The position numbers were made by a program, and so were the translations under genes. Shown here piece by piece: positions 20,501 to 32,209 of a DNA stretch of 64,000 nucleotides; the stretch's first letter is position 1; the number at the start of each line of letters is the position of its first letter. Origin of the DNA: Emydura subglobosa (lineage: Eukaryota; Chordata; Testudines; Chelidae); NCBI GenBank assembly GCA_007922225.1, contig ML679941.1, forward strand, positions 54,709,849-54,773,848, read 5' to 3'. The notes under the pieces were generated by a model. The model was not told where the DNA came from. It did no database searches and was given only the letters and a program-made list of their open reading frames with translations.

Positions 20501-22297
20501 GGTGGCTGCAGCACAGCCTCCACTATGTATGAGGGCTTTGTTCAACTGTGGAGAACAGAAACTTCTTGAACCTTGATATGCAAAGATTCCTTCTACTGAG
20601 CATGTCCATTACGAGGGGAGGTAGAATGTGACTGACCTTACACTGTTCAACTAGCACACTAAGTACAACTCACTCTCTCTGTAAACCTGTCTTCAAACTT
20701 CTGAAATGTTTGCTATAAACTGAGAAATGTTTTTTTTTAAAAGTAGTATTTGTTATATTGTCAAGGGTGTTTGGAGATGGGCATAGTGAAATTATACAAG
20801 AGGCAGCCTCCTATAGTAAGGAGAGAGAGATCTTCTGTACCAAATTCCAGCCAAGAAGTGCTTTTAATGGCTGAGTCACAAATGCTGCAAAACACAGTTC
20901 ATAATTGAAACACTGACAACACACTCACCTATAGCTGTGCTCCCAAGCTCTGCTCTAATGGATGCAATAATACAAAAAGCCTATTTTAAAAACAAAAGTG
21001 AGTGCAAAGTTTAAAAAAAAAAAAAAAAAAAAGTGCAGAATTATGTAAATTTAGAAGATTAGAAACAACAGAAATTAACTTTTTAAATTTAATTGAAAAT
21101 ATCTCTTCAGTCTAGCACAAAAAACTAGCTTTAGATTGTAGTTTGAATCTTCAGATCTTAATCTGAATCTTTAAACAATATGTAAATCAGTCTTGCATTG
21201 TACTTTAAATCACATTGAAATTAAACAGCAGAAGATGAAAACTGCAACACTGATCAGGAAGAATTTATTTCCTTTTTTTATTCAATAGATACAAGCCTTT
21301 CCTGGCTACCTTTTTTCTGCAGCCCCCAATCCTAACGTTCTTTCTGGGAGTTCTATAATTTGTCACTGGGCTGCTGTGGTTTTATTTTTTTAAATAAACT
21401 GTTTCCTTTATTGCTTTTACCTCAAGAGCAGAATTTACAATAAAAAAAAAATTAAGAACATGAATATTAATCCCCTTATCAAAAATGTGCTTAGTCTTAA
21501 AAGATATGTACAGTAATACATATGTTAGAATTATGCAAATATAGGGAAAAAAGGTAACCCATTCTTCTTGGTTAAATAGACCAAGACTCATACCAATAAT
21601 ACCATATTTATTTTTTTCCATTTTATCTCAAGAGCTCAGGCCACATTCTGGCCTGTAATATTCCTTTGCATCTCTCTGGCACTTAAGATCAATTTAATGA
21701 TTTTTCCTTTCCATCAAAATTGTCTTTTTCTTGGCAATCACTTTGAGTGAAAGGTTGTCTGAATTAGCAGTGCTCTCTGCTGAATAACTTTAGACCCCAA
21801 TCTTGCAAAGACTCACACATATACTTAACTTTATGCACTGTGAGCTGAAATCAACGGGACTGTTTGTAGTGTATGCAATTAAGCACATGTACATATCTTT
21901 TATACCCAATGCAACTCCTCCTTGCACTAATATTTAGAGTGATACCCTCTGACTCGTCTCTAAAAATGAGAGAGAACATTTGGTACAAACTAAATGTTAG
22001 AAGGGCTCAGACAGATATTGTCACTTTTCCCTGCCCACTTTGCAGGTCTTATGCAAGGACCACAGGCAATCATATTCCCTGTGTTTGGGGGAAAATAAAG
22101 ACTGCTTCCTCTTTGTGCCTCTGGGGTGGCAAGTGGCAGGATCCATGAAGGTACCAAGGTTCCTAAGTACTATTTTTAGGCACAACTGCAGTCCACAAAA
22201 CTTCCACTTGGCTGCTGCCTAACCCTGTAGGCACCTACACATTTTCCTCTGCACATGTATGTATACTACATGCATACTGCAGCCTCACTATAGGCAC

Positions 22298-22533
22298 TGT
22301 AATGGAATGCTAAATTGTATTACACTGTTCAGCCACCTGGTGGTGCTGTGTGTAAGATGCCTTATTTAAGCTAACCTCCACCATACCTTGCAGAGGATTA
22401 AAGGATTTTACAGTGAACACATCAGGTGTGTCTCTCTGAGGGGAGGAAGCTCTGTAGCCAGTTCATATCTGGTACAGAAGCCTGACCTGCTAATAACAGG
22501 CCTGCACCTACCGTGTACAAGATATATATGACA
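22298..22533 (+). repeat. 5' LTR of the Gypsy element
   Basis: Begins TGTAATGG and ends ATATATGACA. Shared with the 3' LTR are CCACCTGGTGGTGCTG, GAGGATTAAAGGATTTTA, AAGCTCTGTAGCCAG and AGAAGCCTGACCTGCTA, with scattered substitutions. GGTGTCAGGAGTG directly after it is in the place of a primer-binding site. Confidence 0.85.
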
Positions 22534-22644
22534 AGGTGTCAGGAGTGAACTAGTGCCAGAGGAGAACGGAAAAAGAAGGAATAGCAATAAACATTGCAGA
22601 TAAAAGAGGATGATGGGGAAGCAACAAAGATAGCAGAATCTTAT

Positions 22645-23445
22645 AACATGCCTCTTTTCAATGCCCCAGAGAACACCAACTTTGACAAACCTTCACAGTA
22701 GACAGACTGGAGGAACGATTTTGAATTGCTACAAAGCTCCATAAGGAAACAGAAGACATATAGATATGCACTTTAATTTGCGTTATGGATGGCAGGCAGA
22801 GCATATCTTTAAATTCTTTGACTTTACAGAACAGTCACAGAGATGATTATGAAAGGGTTCCCTCCTATGTTTGATGCATACTTTGAACCTTAGAGAAATG
22901 TGGTTTATGAAAGAGCATGTTTTCACCAGAAAATTCAAGAACTAGAAGAAAATGTTGAATGTTTTTTATAAGAACTCTGCATGCATTGGCTGAAAAACTG
23001 CAATTCCGGAAGTACAAAACATGAACATATTAAACAGGCTGGTTATTGGGTTAACAGATAATCTTTCACTGCAACTTCTATTAAAAACAGACTTGACCCT
23101 ACACACAGCTATTCAAATGGCAGAGCAGTCTGAGCTGGTGAGACAGAAAAACCAGGAGCAACTTGCCAAAAATAAAAAACAAGAAACTAACTTAGAAGCT
23201 GTTAACAGATGCTACAAGTCATTAACATAAGACACCTGAGGCAAGGAGAGAGAACTCCCAGGATAAGAGGGACAAATTCCAGTCAAACACCAAAGCCTTA
23301 CAGCTTAAATGCACAAGATGTGGAAAAATTCATATCCCCAGAGATGATGCATATCCAGCCAAAGGAACAAGGTATAATAAATGCATAAAATACAGACATT
23401 TTGCAGCTGTTTGCCACACCAAAACAATCAGGGAGTTGATTTATC
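22645..23445 (+). pseudogene. gag: Gypsy gag remnant with zinc knuckle
   Basis: Broken frames encode a Gag-like protein. A capsid-type stretch is visible around 22690-23230, including RLVIGLTDNLSLQLLLKTDL in the frame that starts at 23021. Around 23309-23420 there is a CTRCGKIH segment followed by NKCIKYRHFAAVCH, a CCHC-type zinc knuckle for RNA binding. There are several stops (for example in 22690-22920) and frame changes. The gene structured the intracellular particle in the live element. Confidence 0.75.
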
Positions 23446-23474
23446 TTACAGACCATTAAGAGTCATTGTTTCTG

Positions 23475-25205
23475 CGATCTTATCATGTGTGATGACACAG
23501 AGCTTGCCTGGAGAGGGAAATCGAATATTCATGGAAAGTCTGTTACCTAGCAGCTCTGTGTTCTTGGGGAACCAGGGCGCAAAACCCCAACTCTCTGTCT
23601 GGCTCACCTGAATACCCTCCTGCAGCCCCTGCTTGAACCAGAAATCAAAGGCTGCTTGAACCAGAAATCAAAGGCATCTCAACATGAAAAGACAATGGAC
23701 ACAACTAAAACCATCCCATCAAGGGTGATACAACTCCCCATTCCTCATCTACATCAACGATGTAAAACGGAGGCATCTCAATTAGCACATCACAGGAGAA
23801 CAGAAGCCTCATCTACATCGAAGATGGAACACGCACTGAACTCTGGGATTGGTAAAGCAGGGACCGCACTGAACTCTGGGATTGCCAAAGCAGGGATGCA
23901 CTGCATGATGGGAAATCTCCACTCGATGTAAATAAACTCATACCTGTGCACATCCAGCTCCGCAGATATCAGACCATTCTAGTTATTGATATGCAAAACA
24001 CTGAATCCTGGTTGCATTGTGAGCTCTCTCTCAAGGAAAACTGCCCAGGAATGATCAGCTCCTTTTGTCCAAACATTGTTTATCCATAAACAAACCTGGT
24101 GTCTACAAAAACCCCTATCAAAGTTCAAACCCCTGTTCTGATGCTTGGATCCAAAATGCTGCATCAGTTCCACTGGTACTTCCTCTTTTCCTGACTGATC
24201 GTCCTGGGGACTCTGCCTGACTCAAAGCGCTCCAGACCCTGAGCTGACCAGCCTACCTCCTGGGAACCCCTGGGCTGCACGGAGCGGTGAGACCGCCCCA
24301 CCCCGCCTTCTCCCCAACCCACTTTTTCTCTCTTTCCCTCTCTCTCTCTTAGCCAGGTATAACTTTCTACTTTTGTAAACAAACCTGGGATAGCTCTCTC
24401 CAATACCCCAACTGTAATTGTGTAGTATTGTAAGCATTTGATTGTTTTTCTCTCCTTGTATGGTATTACTATTAGTATCATAAGTTTTATATACCTAGCA
24501 ATAAAATAACTGTTATAATCAAGCTGGTTGCCACTTTCTCTTTCTCTCCAAACTGCATTTACTCCTTTGTGTTCTTGGTCCCTATCTTGCTCTGCAGCCA
24601 CGCTTCTCTTACCTAAACCAAATATCTCTGGAGTGCCCAAAAATCCTATGGGGTTTGCTCATCAAGGGGGTTACTGCTAGAACAATCGTTGTGTAAAGGG
24701 ACATATGAAGGGTACAGTTGAGAAGTGCTGCTCTGTCTAGCCTACGGAGTCCAGGGGCAAATAAGGATGCGGCTCAAGGTGCTGTTTGACCCAGCCTGAT
24801 TGAGTCCAGGGGCAAATAAGGGGGGGCAGCCAAAAAGTGCTGTTTGGACCCAGCTTGCTCAAGAAGTGTGCTCTATTCTGGTGCGTTGCAAAGGGGCATA
24901 TAAGGGTGGCCACTAAAAGTGTGGTGTCACCCAGCCTGCTGAGTTCAAGGACACATAAGGGATCAGCTGAGAGTGCGATAGCCTGGTCCACTCAAACGCA
25001 CCCGGTTAATCTGGAGTGTGTGTATCACGGCGGGTGAGGTGATATTTGAATCTGGTGCTGGAGGAACCCAGCCCTGAAAACCTTAGGTCCTGCAGGATAG
25101 CTCCCTGGAAGGGGGCTTGTAGCCATATGAACACACAAGTAACACAAGCAGTACATTAGTAGAATCACACCCCTAGAATCACACACCCCCTTCCAGGAAA
25201 GTAAC
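23475..25205. mobile_element. LTR/ERV-like insertion within the Gypsy element
   Basis: This block separates the gag zinc knuckle from the protease domain, so it is inserted DNA. It has an A-rich 5' half with short direct repeats (CTGCTTGAACCAGAAATCAA twice from 23628; ACTGAACTCTGGGATTG twice from 23837), a candidate polyadenylation signal (AATAAA near 23931), a C/T-rich central part and a tandem-repeat tail. TGGTGCTGGAGGAACCCAG near 25054 could be a primer-binding site. A 12-bp inverted repeat, CCTGGAAGGGGG, lies at 25104 and 25186. Exact ends and target duplication were not found. The frame at 24164-24640 on the minus strand has no known domain. Confidence 0.45.
24722..24975. repeat. Four imperfect tandem units
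   Basis: Units of about 55-80 bp start near 24722, 24779, 24837 and 24918. Each has a GTGCTGTTTGACCCAGCCTG-like start followed by GAGTCCAGGGGCAAATAAGG or a variant. Confidence 0.7.
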
Positions 25206-25214
25206 CCTAATAAA

Positions 25215-25615
25215 TGAGCATACCCCAAGGTGATGGGCAAATCTGGCAACAAGTCTATTGACTTTAAAATTGACTCAGGAGCAGATGTCACAGTCATCTC
25301 AGCAAGGACTTACTATAGTCACCTTCAATTCTTCCCAGAGCTGATGTCACATGACACAGCCCTGACTAACCCTGGAGGTACTCTGAATTGCATGGGCCAG
25401 TTCCACACAGAAACAATTTACAAAAACAAAAGAATGCATTCAGAGTACATGTAAACAAAGACCAACAACCTTCTCAGCTGCAATGTGGCAGCCATGATGG
25501 GCCTAGTGAGAAAGGTGGAAGAACTTGGAGTATTTGATATTGGGCTTTTGAAAAGACATCCAGTACAAATAAACTTGAGACAATGCTGAACCATACACCA
25601 TATAGACACCTCTAC
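25215..25615 (+). pseudogene. Gypsy aspartic protease remnant
   Basis: The frame 25230-25454 includes IDSGADVTVISARTYY, with the retropepsin DSGA catalytic motif. Coding continues in a second frame with VRKVEELGVFDIGLLKRHPV to about 25580. It cleaved the Gag-Pol polyprotein in the live element. The reverse transcriptase that should follow is absent. Confidence 0.8.
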
Positions 25616-25755
25616 CACACAGACCTTGAAAAAGACTAGCTGCAGATTTATGAGAATTCATAGGACATCATTACTTGATCACAGTGGACTATTTTTCCAA
25701 GTATATAGAAATAATGTATTGGAAAGACATAAAATGTAGCAGTGTTATAGAGCAA

Positions 25756-27092
25756 GTGGTCTTCAACCAGGGGTACACATACCTCTCAGGGTATGGAGAG
25801 GTTTTTCAGGGGTTACATCAGCTCATCTAGATATTTGCCTAGTTTTACCACAAGCTACATAAAAAGCACTAGCGAAGTCAGTACAAACTAAAATTTCATA
25901 CAGACAATGACTTGTTTATACTGCTTTATATATTATTGAGGGGGAGGACCAGGCCCTGTGGCTTCATGACTCTACCACACCCTGCCCCAGGAAAAGGCAG
26001 TGGAAAGGGTTCTTCAAGCTGCCCAGACTAGCTGTGTGGGACACAGCCAATCAGAAAAGGGCTGCAGGGAGCAACCAATCAGGGCCCAGCAGGCTAGTAT
26101 AAAAAGAGCTGCAGGGCCACCATGAGATCAGTTCCTTGCTGGAGCTGGAGGAGTGTGGATGGGCTGGTTGGTGGAACTACAGGATCTCAGACAGAGCAGT
26201 GTAGGCAGAGACCAGCAGGACTGAGAAGGCATTCTGGACTGGCTGCTGGAACTCAACCAGGACAAAGCTCTGATGTAAGTAAGGGTGATTGTTGGGTTCT
26301 GGGGAAGTGGCCTAGGAAATCAATCAATCATAGCAGCAGTGCAATGTAGTTGGTCATGGTAGATGACTGCTATCTCTAGGGTCCCTGACCTGGGACCCAG
26401 AGTAGAGGGCAGGCCTGGGTCCCCCAACAAGCCACTGGAAAAATGGCCTGGACTTTGAAGCACCCCAGAAGGGGAACTGAACTCTTTTAGTAGCCCAACA
26501 GAAGAGCTGGGTCTATAAAGGTCCAGGGAGGAAGAAGACATCCCCTCTAGGAAGGGAGTCCAGAAGGGACAATTTGAGAGAGCCCAGAAAGGGTACTGTG
26601 ACAGGCCCTGCTGGACTGATTGAGGAGTGTGCCCAGGGACAGAGCTGCAGATAAAGAAATGCTGAGAGTGCACTGAGAGGCCTCTGTTGGACTTGTTCCC
26701 TGGAAGGGGTTTGCTTTTCATTCCACATACAAACTGTATGACAAAGCCAGAGAGCTGAGTCGCCAAAGAACCACCATAAACACAGAGAGAGAGTGCAGAC
26801 ACACACTTGACTGGGGGCACTTGTGAGAGGTGAGTGTGACCCCCGTTACAACAATACATTGAAATGTAAGTATAGTATTTATATTCCAACTGATTTATTC
26901 TATAATATGATAAAAATGAGAAAGCAAGCAATTTTTCAGTAATAGTGTGCTGACACTTTTGTATCTTTGTCTGATTTTTTTTGTAAGCAAGAAGCTTTTA
27001 GGTGAGGTGAAACTTTTGGTACACAAGACAAATCAGTTCCTCTATAACAGTAGTTCTCAACCTTTCCAGACTACCGTACCCCTTTCAGGAAT
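25756..27092. mobile_element. hAT-like insertion in the integrase gene, carrying a nested repeat
   Basis: The left end GTGGTCTTCAACCAGGGGTA is a slightly damaged hAT terminus. The right part contains CAGTAGTTCTCAACCTTTCC at 27047, which points into the element rather than out of it. The integrase codons GAG-CA(A) and CTG-AAG resume cleanly at 27093 with no 8-bp duplication. The right end therefore seems rearranged or made of a second, inverted copy. Between about 25930 and 26850 lies an LTR-like repeat. Confidence 0.6.
25930..26850 (+). mobile_element. LTR-like interspersed repeat, copy 2
   Basis: Two CCAAT boxes (CAGCCAATCAG and CAACCAATCAGG), GGGCCCAGCAGG and a TATA box (TATAAAAAG at 26099) are laid out like an LTR promoter. 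The same string is found at about 9.97 kb. It lies inside the hAT element, whose AT-rich sequence resumes after 26850. Ends are approximate. The minus-strand frame at 26320-26931 is not a gene. Confidence 0.45.
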
Positions 27093-27587
27093 CTGAAGTG
27101 CACTTTTGCTACTTTTGATATTCCAGAACAACTTGTGATGGACAATGGACCACAATTCACTGCAGCAGAATTTAAGTCATTCTGAATGAAATATGATTTT
27201 TGATCATATTACTAGCAGCTCACATTCACAAGCAAATAGAGAGACAGAGTTGTACAGCCAGCCAAGAAAATCTTACAGCAGAGATTCATTCTTTGCTCTT
27301 CTGACCTACAGATCAACACCAACAGCAGCTACTGGATAAAATCCAGCACAACTCCTGGTGGGAAGATAACTCATAACTACTGTTTCAACTTTGGAAAATC
27401 TATCTCCCAAGTGGCCAGACAACAGAATAACCAAATTGGAAGGGGGGGAGGGCGGCAGGAAGCAAAAAGAGCTTACAAACACTTACAAGAGATGATGCTC
27501 AGTTAGAGAACTGCCAGGCCTATAACCTAGTGACTGTGTCCGTGTTAAATGGGATAGAGAAAAAGGATGGGAAAACTCCAGCAGTGG

Positions 27588-27592
<5 letters not shown>

Positions 27593-27619
<27 letters not shown>

Positions 27620-27712
27620 TCACCAACTAGAGCCTACACAATCAAGACCGACAGTTCAACAAACTGTCAACACCTCGAGTCTGCCTCAGAAAACAATCGA
27701 CAGAATGAACTC

Positions 27713-27744
<32 letters not shown>
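27593..27744. repeat. A26 and T29 tracts in inverted orientation
   Basis: Runs of 26 A (27593-27618) and 29 T (27716-27744) flank 97 bp of mixed sequence and could pair as a stem. Confidence 0.9.
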
Positions 27745-27747
<3 letters not shown>

Positions 27748-27814
27748 TAAAGGACTGATGGAAAGCCAATAGGTGCGGAGGAGCATGTGGTTCAGAGAGA
27801 GACATCCCTTAGGG

Positions 27815-28363
27815 CAGGGGTGTCAAACTCATTTGCTAGGATGGGCCAAATTTGAATTAAATGTACTTCAAGTGGGCCATAAATCGAAATACTACACACA
27901 ACCATTTTTATGTAGTATTCTATCTTATTTGCTAGATATCAGCTATATAAAAATGTAGTAAATTCACTTCTACAACTACTATTTTACGATTAAAAGAATC
28001 AATCAATGATTAAGAATTATAGTACTGCAGGATTCCCCAAGACCACACGGCCTTGTACTCTTTGGCAGCAGCATGAACTTTACTTGGTATGTTTATATGT
28101 GAAGAAATATTTGGATTAATCTGTGCCAAGATTATACCTAACATTGTTTGAAAACTGTTTTGAAACTTGTGTACTCCTCAGATGTAAATAAACTTGAGCA
28201 GTTCAGACAGAGAACTCACCAGAAATATCCAGTATGAGCTTCTACTGCGCTGCCGCAAGTACAATGCTGTGAGCTCGCGGGGCAGCGCACGCTACCGCCA
28301 GGGCTGCATCAAAAAGGTTGATGGGCTGTATCCGGCTCATGGGCCGGATGTTTGACACCCCTG
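27815..28363. mobile_element. Non-autonomous hAT element inserted in CR1
   Basis: The ends CAGGGGTGTCAAAC and its complement agree at 14 of 15 positions, and the element is flanked by identical octamers CCTTAGGG (27807-27814 and 28364-28371). It is 549 bp long with no transposase. The TIR resembles the family copy at 45.35 kb, which is more decayed. Confidence 0.92.
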
Positions 28364-29002
28364 CCTTAGGGGATAATGGAGATTCTCTGTCTCCTTGTAG
28401 GGAGGAGAAGATGGAAGATGATAAAATATGGGTAGGATCTGATGAGAAACAGTCAAATGGAAGAGTCCCATTCAATTACATCATTTAATGGCAGACAACT
28501 AAAAGTGACAATTTTTGAGTGCTTATACACAAATGCTAGAAATCTAAATACTAAGATGGGTGAACTTGGCTGCCTTGTATTAAATGAGGATATTAATATA
28601 ATAGGCATCACAGAAACATGGTGGAAGGAGAATAATCAATGGGAGACAGTAATTCAGGGTACACAATATATTGAAACAACAGAATAGGTCGTACTGGTGA
28701 GGGAGTGGCAGTATACGTGAAAGAAAGCATAGAGTCAAATGAACCAAAACTGTACCATAGAATCTCTATGGATAATAATTTCATGCTTAAATAATAAGAA
28801 TATAGGAGTAGAGAGATACTACAGACCACCTGACTAGGATGGTGATAGTGAGTGTGAAATGCTCATGGAGATTAGAGAGGCTATAAAACTTTTTTTAAAA
28901 ACCTCAATAATAATGGGGGATTTCAACTATCCCCATATTAACTGGGTATATGTCACCTCAGGACAGGTGGCAGAGAGAGTTTCTGAACATCTTCTGAAAC
29001 CT

Positions 29003-29512
29003 TTGAGTGAAAGCCCCACTACTTAACACTAGGTAAAACATGTGGCCACCCCACTCCAAATGCCCTCCCACTCACCGACCATAAACACATATAATCCCTA
29101 TAAGCACATATAACACTAAATTACATTAATAATAAATTACTCTTACCTGAGTAAGAAGCTAAGCCTTTCCTGATGCCCCCGCCTCTTCCTGTCCCTCATG
29201 GATGGAGGGTAATGGAGGTGGCGGGCACTGGCTGGCAGGGGCCGTTCCAGTTCCACACTGGTGTGGGGCTGCTCCGCTCCAGCTGGATGCCCGGCCCGCA
29301 CTGAGCCTAGCCAGAACGCAGCTCTGGGCTGCTGCTCCCTTGGGAGAGTTTGCTCCTCTTCTCTGGCCAAGCCCCCAGCCAGTACAGAGCTTGGGGGGAC
29401 TGCTCCTGACTGGTGCAGGGCTCAGGGAGTAAATGACTACAACATTACTGAAGCTTCACAGACCGCCTGTAATCTTTGGTGCCTCCCCCGAAGGGGGTTT
29501 GGAACCATTGCC
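29003..29512. mobile_element. Unclassified insertion in CR1
   Basis: CR1 coding breaks off after the GTP-like stretch at about 29000 and resumes at NDCFLEQLGTHKMRG (about 29517). The 0.5-kb block between has an AT-rich left half and a GC-rich right half and ends GGTTTGGAACCATTG, which resembles a hAT terminus. No matching left terminus was found, so the class is uncertain. Confidence 0.5.
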
Positions 29513-32194
29513 TTAAATGACTGCTTCTTGGAGCAGCTTGGAACCCACAAGATGAGAGGCAATTCTTGATTTAGTCATAAGTGGAGCATAGGATCTGGTC
29601 CAAGAAGTGAATATAGCTGAACCATTTGGTAATAGTGACCATAATATAATAAAATCTAACATCCCTGTGGGGGAAAACACTAAAGCAGCCAATTATGATA
29701 GCATTTAATTTCAGAAAGAGGAACTACACAAAAATGAAGAAGATAGTTAAACAGACATTAAAAGGTTCAGTGCCAAAAGTGAAATCCCTGCAAGCTGCAT
29801 GGAAACTTTTTAAAGACACCATAATAGAGGCTCAATTTAAATGTATACCCCAAATTAAAAAACATAGTAAGAGGACCAAGGAAGTGCCACCGTGGCTAAA
29901 CAACAAAGTAAAAAAGGCAGTTAGAGGCAAAAAGGCATCCTCTAAGACGTGGAAGTTAAATTCTATTGAGGAAAATAGAAGGGAACATAAACGCTGGCAA
30001 GTGAAGTATAAAAATATAATTAGGAAGGCAAAAAAAGAATCTGAAGAATAGCTAGCCAAAGACTCAAAAAGTAACATCAAAAAAATTAATTACAACGGAA
30101 GCAGGAAGCCTGCAAAACAACCAGTGGGGCTAACAGACAATTGAGATGCTAAAGGAGCACTCAAGAAGATAAGGCTATTGCAGAGAAACTAAATGAATTC
30201 TTTGCGTCGGTGTTCTTGTTGAGGATGTGAGGGAGATTCCCAAACCTGAGACATTCTTTTTAGGTGACAAATCTGAGGAAGTGTCTCAGATTAAGGTGGC
30301 ATTAGAGGAGATTTTGGAACAAATTGATAAATTAAACAGTAATAAATCACTAGGACCTGATGGTATTCACCCAAGAGTTCTGAAGGAACTCAAATGTGAA
30401 ATTGCAGAACTACTAACTTTGGTATGTAACCTATCATTTTAAATCAGTTTCTGTACCAGATGACTAGAGGATAGATAATGTGATGCCAATTTTTTTTTTT
30501 TAAAAGGCTTACTGGCCTGTAATTGCCAGGATAGCCTCTGGAGCCTAAATTCAGTACCCAGCAAATTGGTTGAAACTATATAAAAGAACCAAATTATCAG
30601 ACATGTAGACAAACACGATTTGTTGGGGGAAGAGTCAACATGGTTTTTGTAAAGGGAAATGATGCCTCACCAATCTACTAGAATTCTTTGAGGAGATCAA
30701 CAAGCATGTGGACAAAGGTGATCCAGTGGATATAGCGTACTTAGATTTTCAGAAAGCCTTTGACAAAGTCCTTCACTGAAGGCTCTTAAGCAAAGCAAGC
30801 TGTCATGGAATAAGAGGGTAGGTCCTCTCCTGGATCAGTAACTGCTTAAAAGATATGAAACAAAGGGTAGGAATAAAATGTTGGTTCTCAGAATGGAGAG
30901 GGGAAATAGTGGTGTCCCCCAGGGGTCTGTACTGGGACCAACATATTCATATAAACATATTCAACATATTCATAAATGATCTGGAAAAAGAGGTGAACAG
31001 TGAGGTGGCAAAATTTGCAGATGATTCAAAACTACTCAAGACTGTTAAGTCCAAAGCAGACTGTGGGAAAAATTACAAAGGGTTCCCACAAAGTTAGGTG
31101 ACTGGGAAACAAAATGGCAGATGAAATTCAATGTTAATAAATGCAAAGTAATGCACATTGGAAACCATAATTCCAACTATACATATAATACTAATAATAC
31201 ATATAATACTATACATGATGGGGTCTAAATTAGCTGTTTTCACTCAAGAAAGAGATTTTGGAGTCATTGTGAATGGTTCTCTGAAAACATCCACTCAATG
31301 TGCAGCGGCAGCTAAAAAAGGTAACAGAATGCTAGGAATCACTAGGAAAGGGATAGATAAAACAGATAATATCATATTGCCTCTTTATAAATCCATGGTG
31401 CATCCACATCTTGAATACTGCATGCAGATCTGGTCACTCCATCTCAAAAAAGATATATTGGAATTGGAAAAGGAACAGAAAAGGACAACAAAAATGATTA
31501 GGGGTATGGAAAAGCTTCCATATGAGGAGAGATTAATAAGACTGGGACTTTTCATCTTGGAAAAGAGATGAGTAAGGGGGGATATAATAGAGGTCTATAA
31601 AATCATGACTGGTATTTAGAAAGTCAATAAGGAAGTATTATTTACTCTCATAACACAAGAACTAGGGGTCATCAAATAAAATTAATAGGCAGCAGGTTTA
31701 AAACAAACAAAAGGAATTATTTCTTCACACAGCACACAGTCAGCCTGTGGAACTCTTGGCCTTCACAATAAATATCCTCTGGCAAGGACTATTAAAAAAG
31801 AACTAGATAAGTTCATGGAGGATAGGTCCATCAATGGCTATAAGCCAGGATAGGCAGGTATTGCTGTTTGCCAGAAGCTGGGAATGGATAATTACCTGTT
31901 CTGTTCATTCCTTCTGAAACACCTGGCATTGACCACTGACAAAAGATAAGATAGAGGGCTAGATGGGCCATTGGTCTGACCCAGTATGGCCATTCTTATG
32001 TTCTTACATATGGCAGATGATCACTCAAGGATTCCAAACTGACCACAACCAGTCGTTGCAATTAATGGATAGCCAGATGATCAAGTTGTTACATATTTGG
32101 GCTGTGTAATTAGAAAACCAGTACGACTCAGATACACTTGACAGACTGATATGTACTGAATTTCATAAATGGCATGACAGTGTAAATTTTGTAA

Positions 32195-32209
32195 ACTTTT
32201 AGGGGGAGA
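32195..32209 (+). other. Polypurine tract of the Gypsy element
   Basis: CTTTTAGGGGGAGA lies immediately before the 3' LTR, in the normal position for plus-strand priming. Confidence 0.75.

Larger units (their letters stand above)
19201..22297. other. Mostly unique AT-rich non-coding DNA
   Basis: No gene is recognised. Features within are a Z-DNA-prone tract, a run of 20 A at 21013-21032, and two probable fragments of old palindromic amniote MITEs (about 20405-20500 and 21798-21897). Confidence 0.45.
25616..27420 (+). pseudogene. Gypsy integrase remnant, split by a transposon
   Basis: The part before the hAT element (to 25755) reads, across frameshifts, as the start of an rve core, including an HYLITVDYFSKYIEIM-like stretch. 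The part after it (from 27093) has TFDIPEQLVMDNGPQFTAAE, containing the second catalytic Asp in the DNGPQFT motif. Degraded AKKILQQR and LTYRST-like sequence follows. Stops and frameshifts abound. It inserted the cDNA copy into the genome. Confidence 0.8.
27745..32006 (+). mobile_element. CR1 LINE, near complete but dead, with two insertions
   Basis: Endonuclease features begin at about 28520 (LYTNARNLNTKMGELGCLVL, GITETWW). RT coding pieces include LNSNKSLGPDGIHPRVLKEL (about 30330) and KFADDSKLLK (about 31010), which contains the catalytic FADD box. The C-terminal part follows (MIRGMEKLPYEERLIRLGLF near 31500). The 3' end has GATGGGCCATTGGTCTGACC and stops at about 32006. A hAT element (27815-28363) and another block (29003-29512) interrupt it. 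Many stops are present. It is closely similar to the copy at 51.4-52.8 kb. The 5' limit is uncertain. Confidence 0.85.

Noticed and set aside
24164..24640. 158-codon minus-strand frame
   Set aside because: Lies within LTR-like repeat, is low in complexity (Glu/Arg/Gly) and has no domain.
26320..26931. 203-codon minus-strand frame
   Set aside because: It is antisense to an LTR-like repeat nested in a hAT element and shows no family signature.
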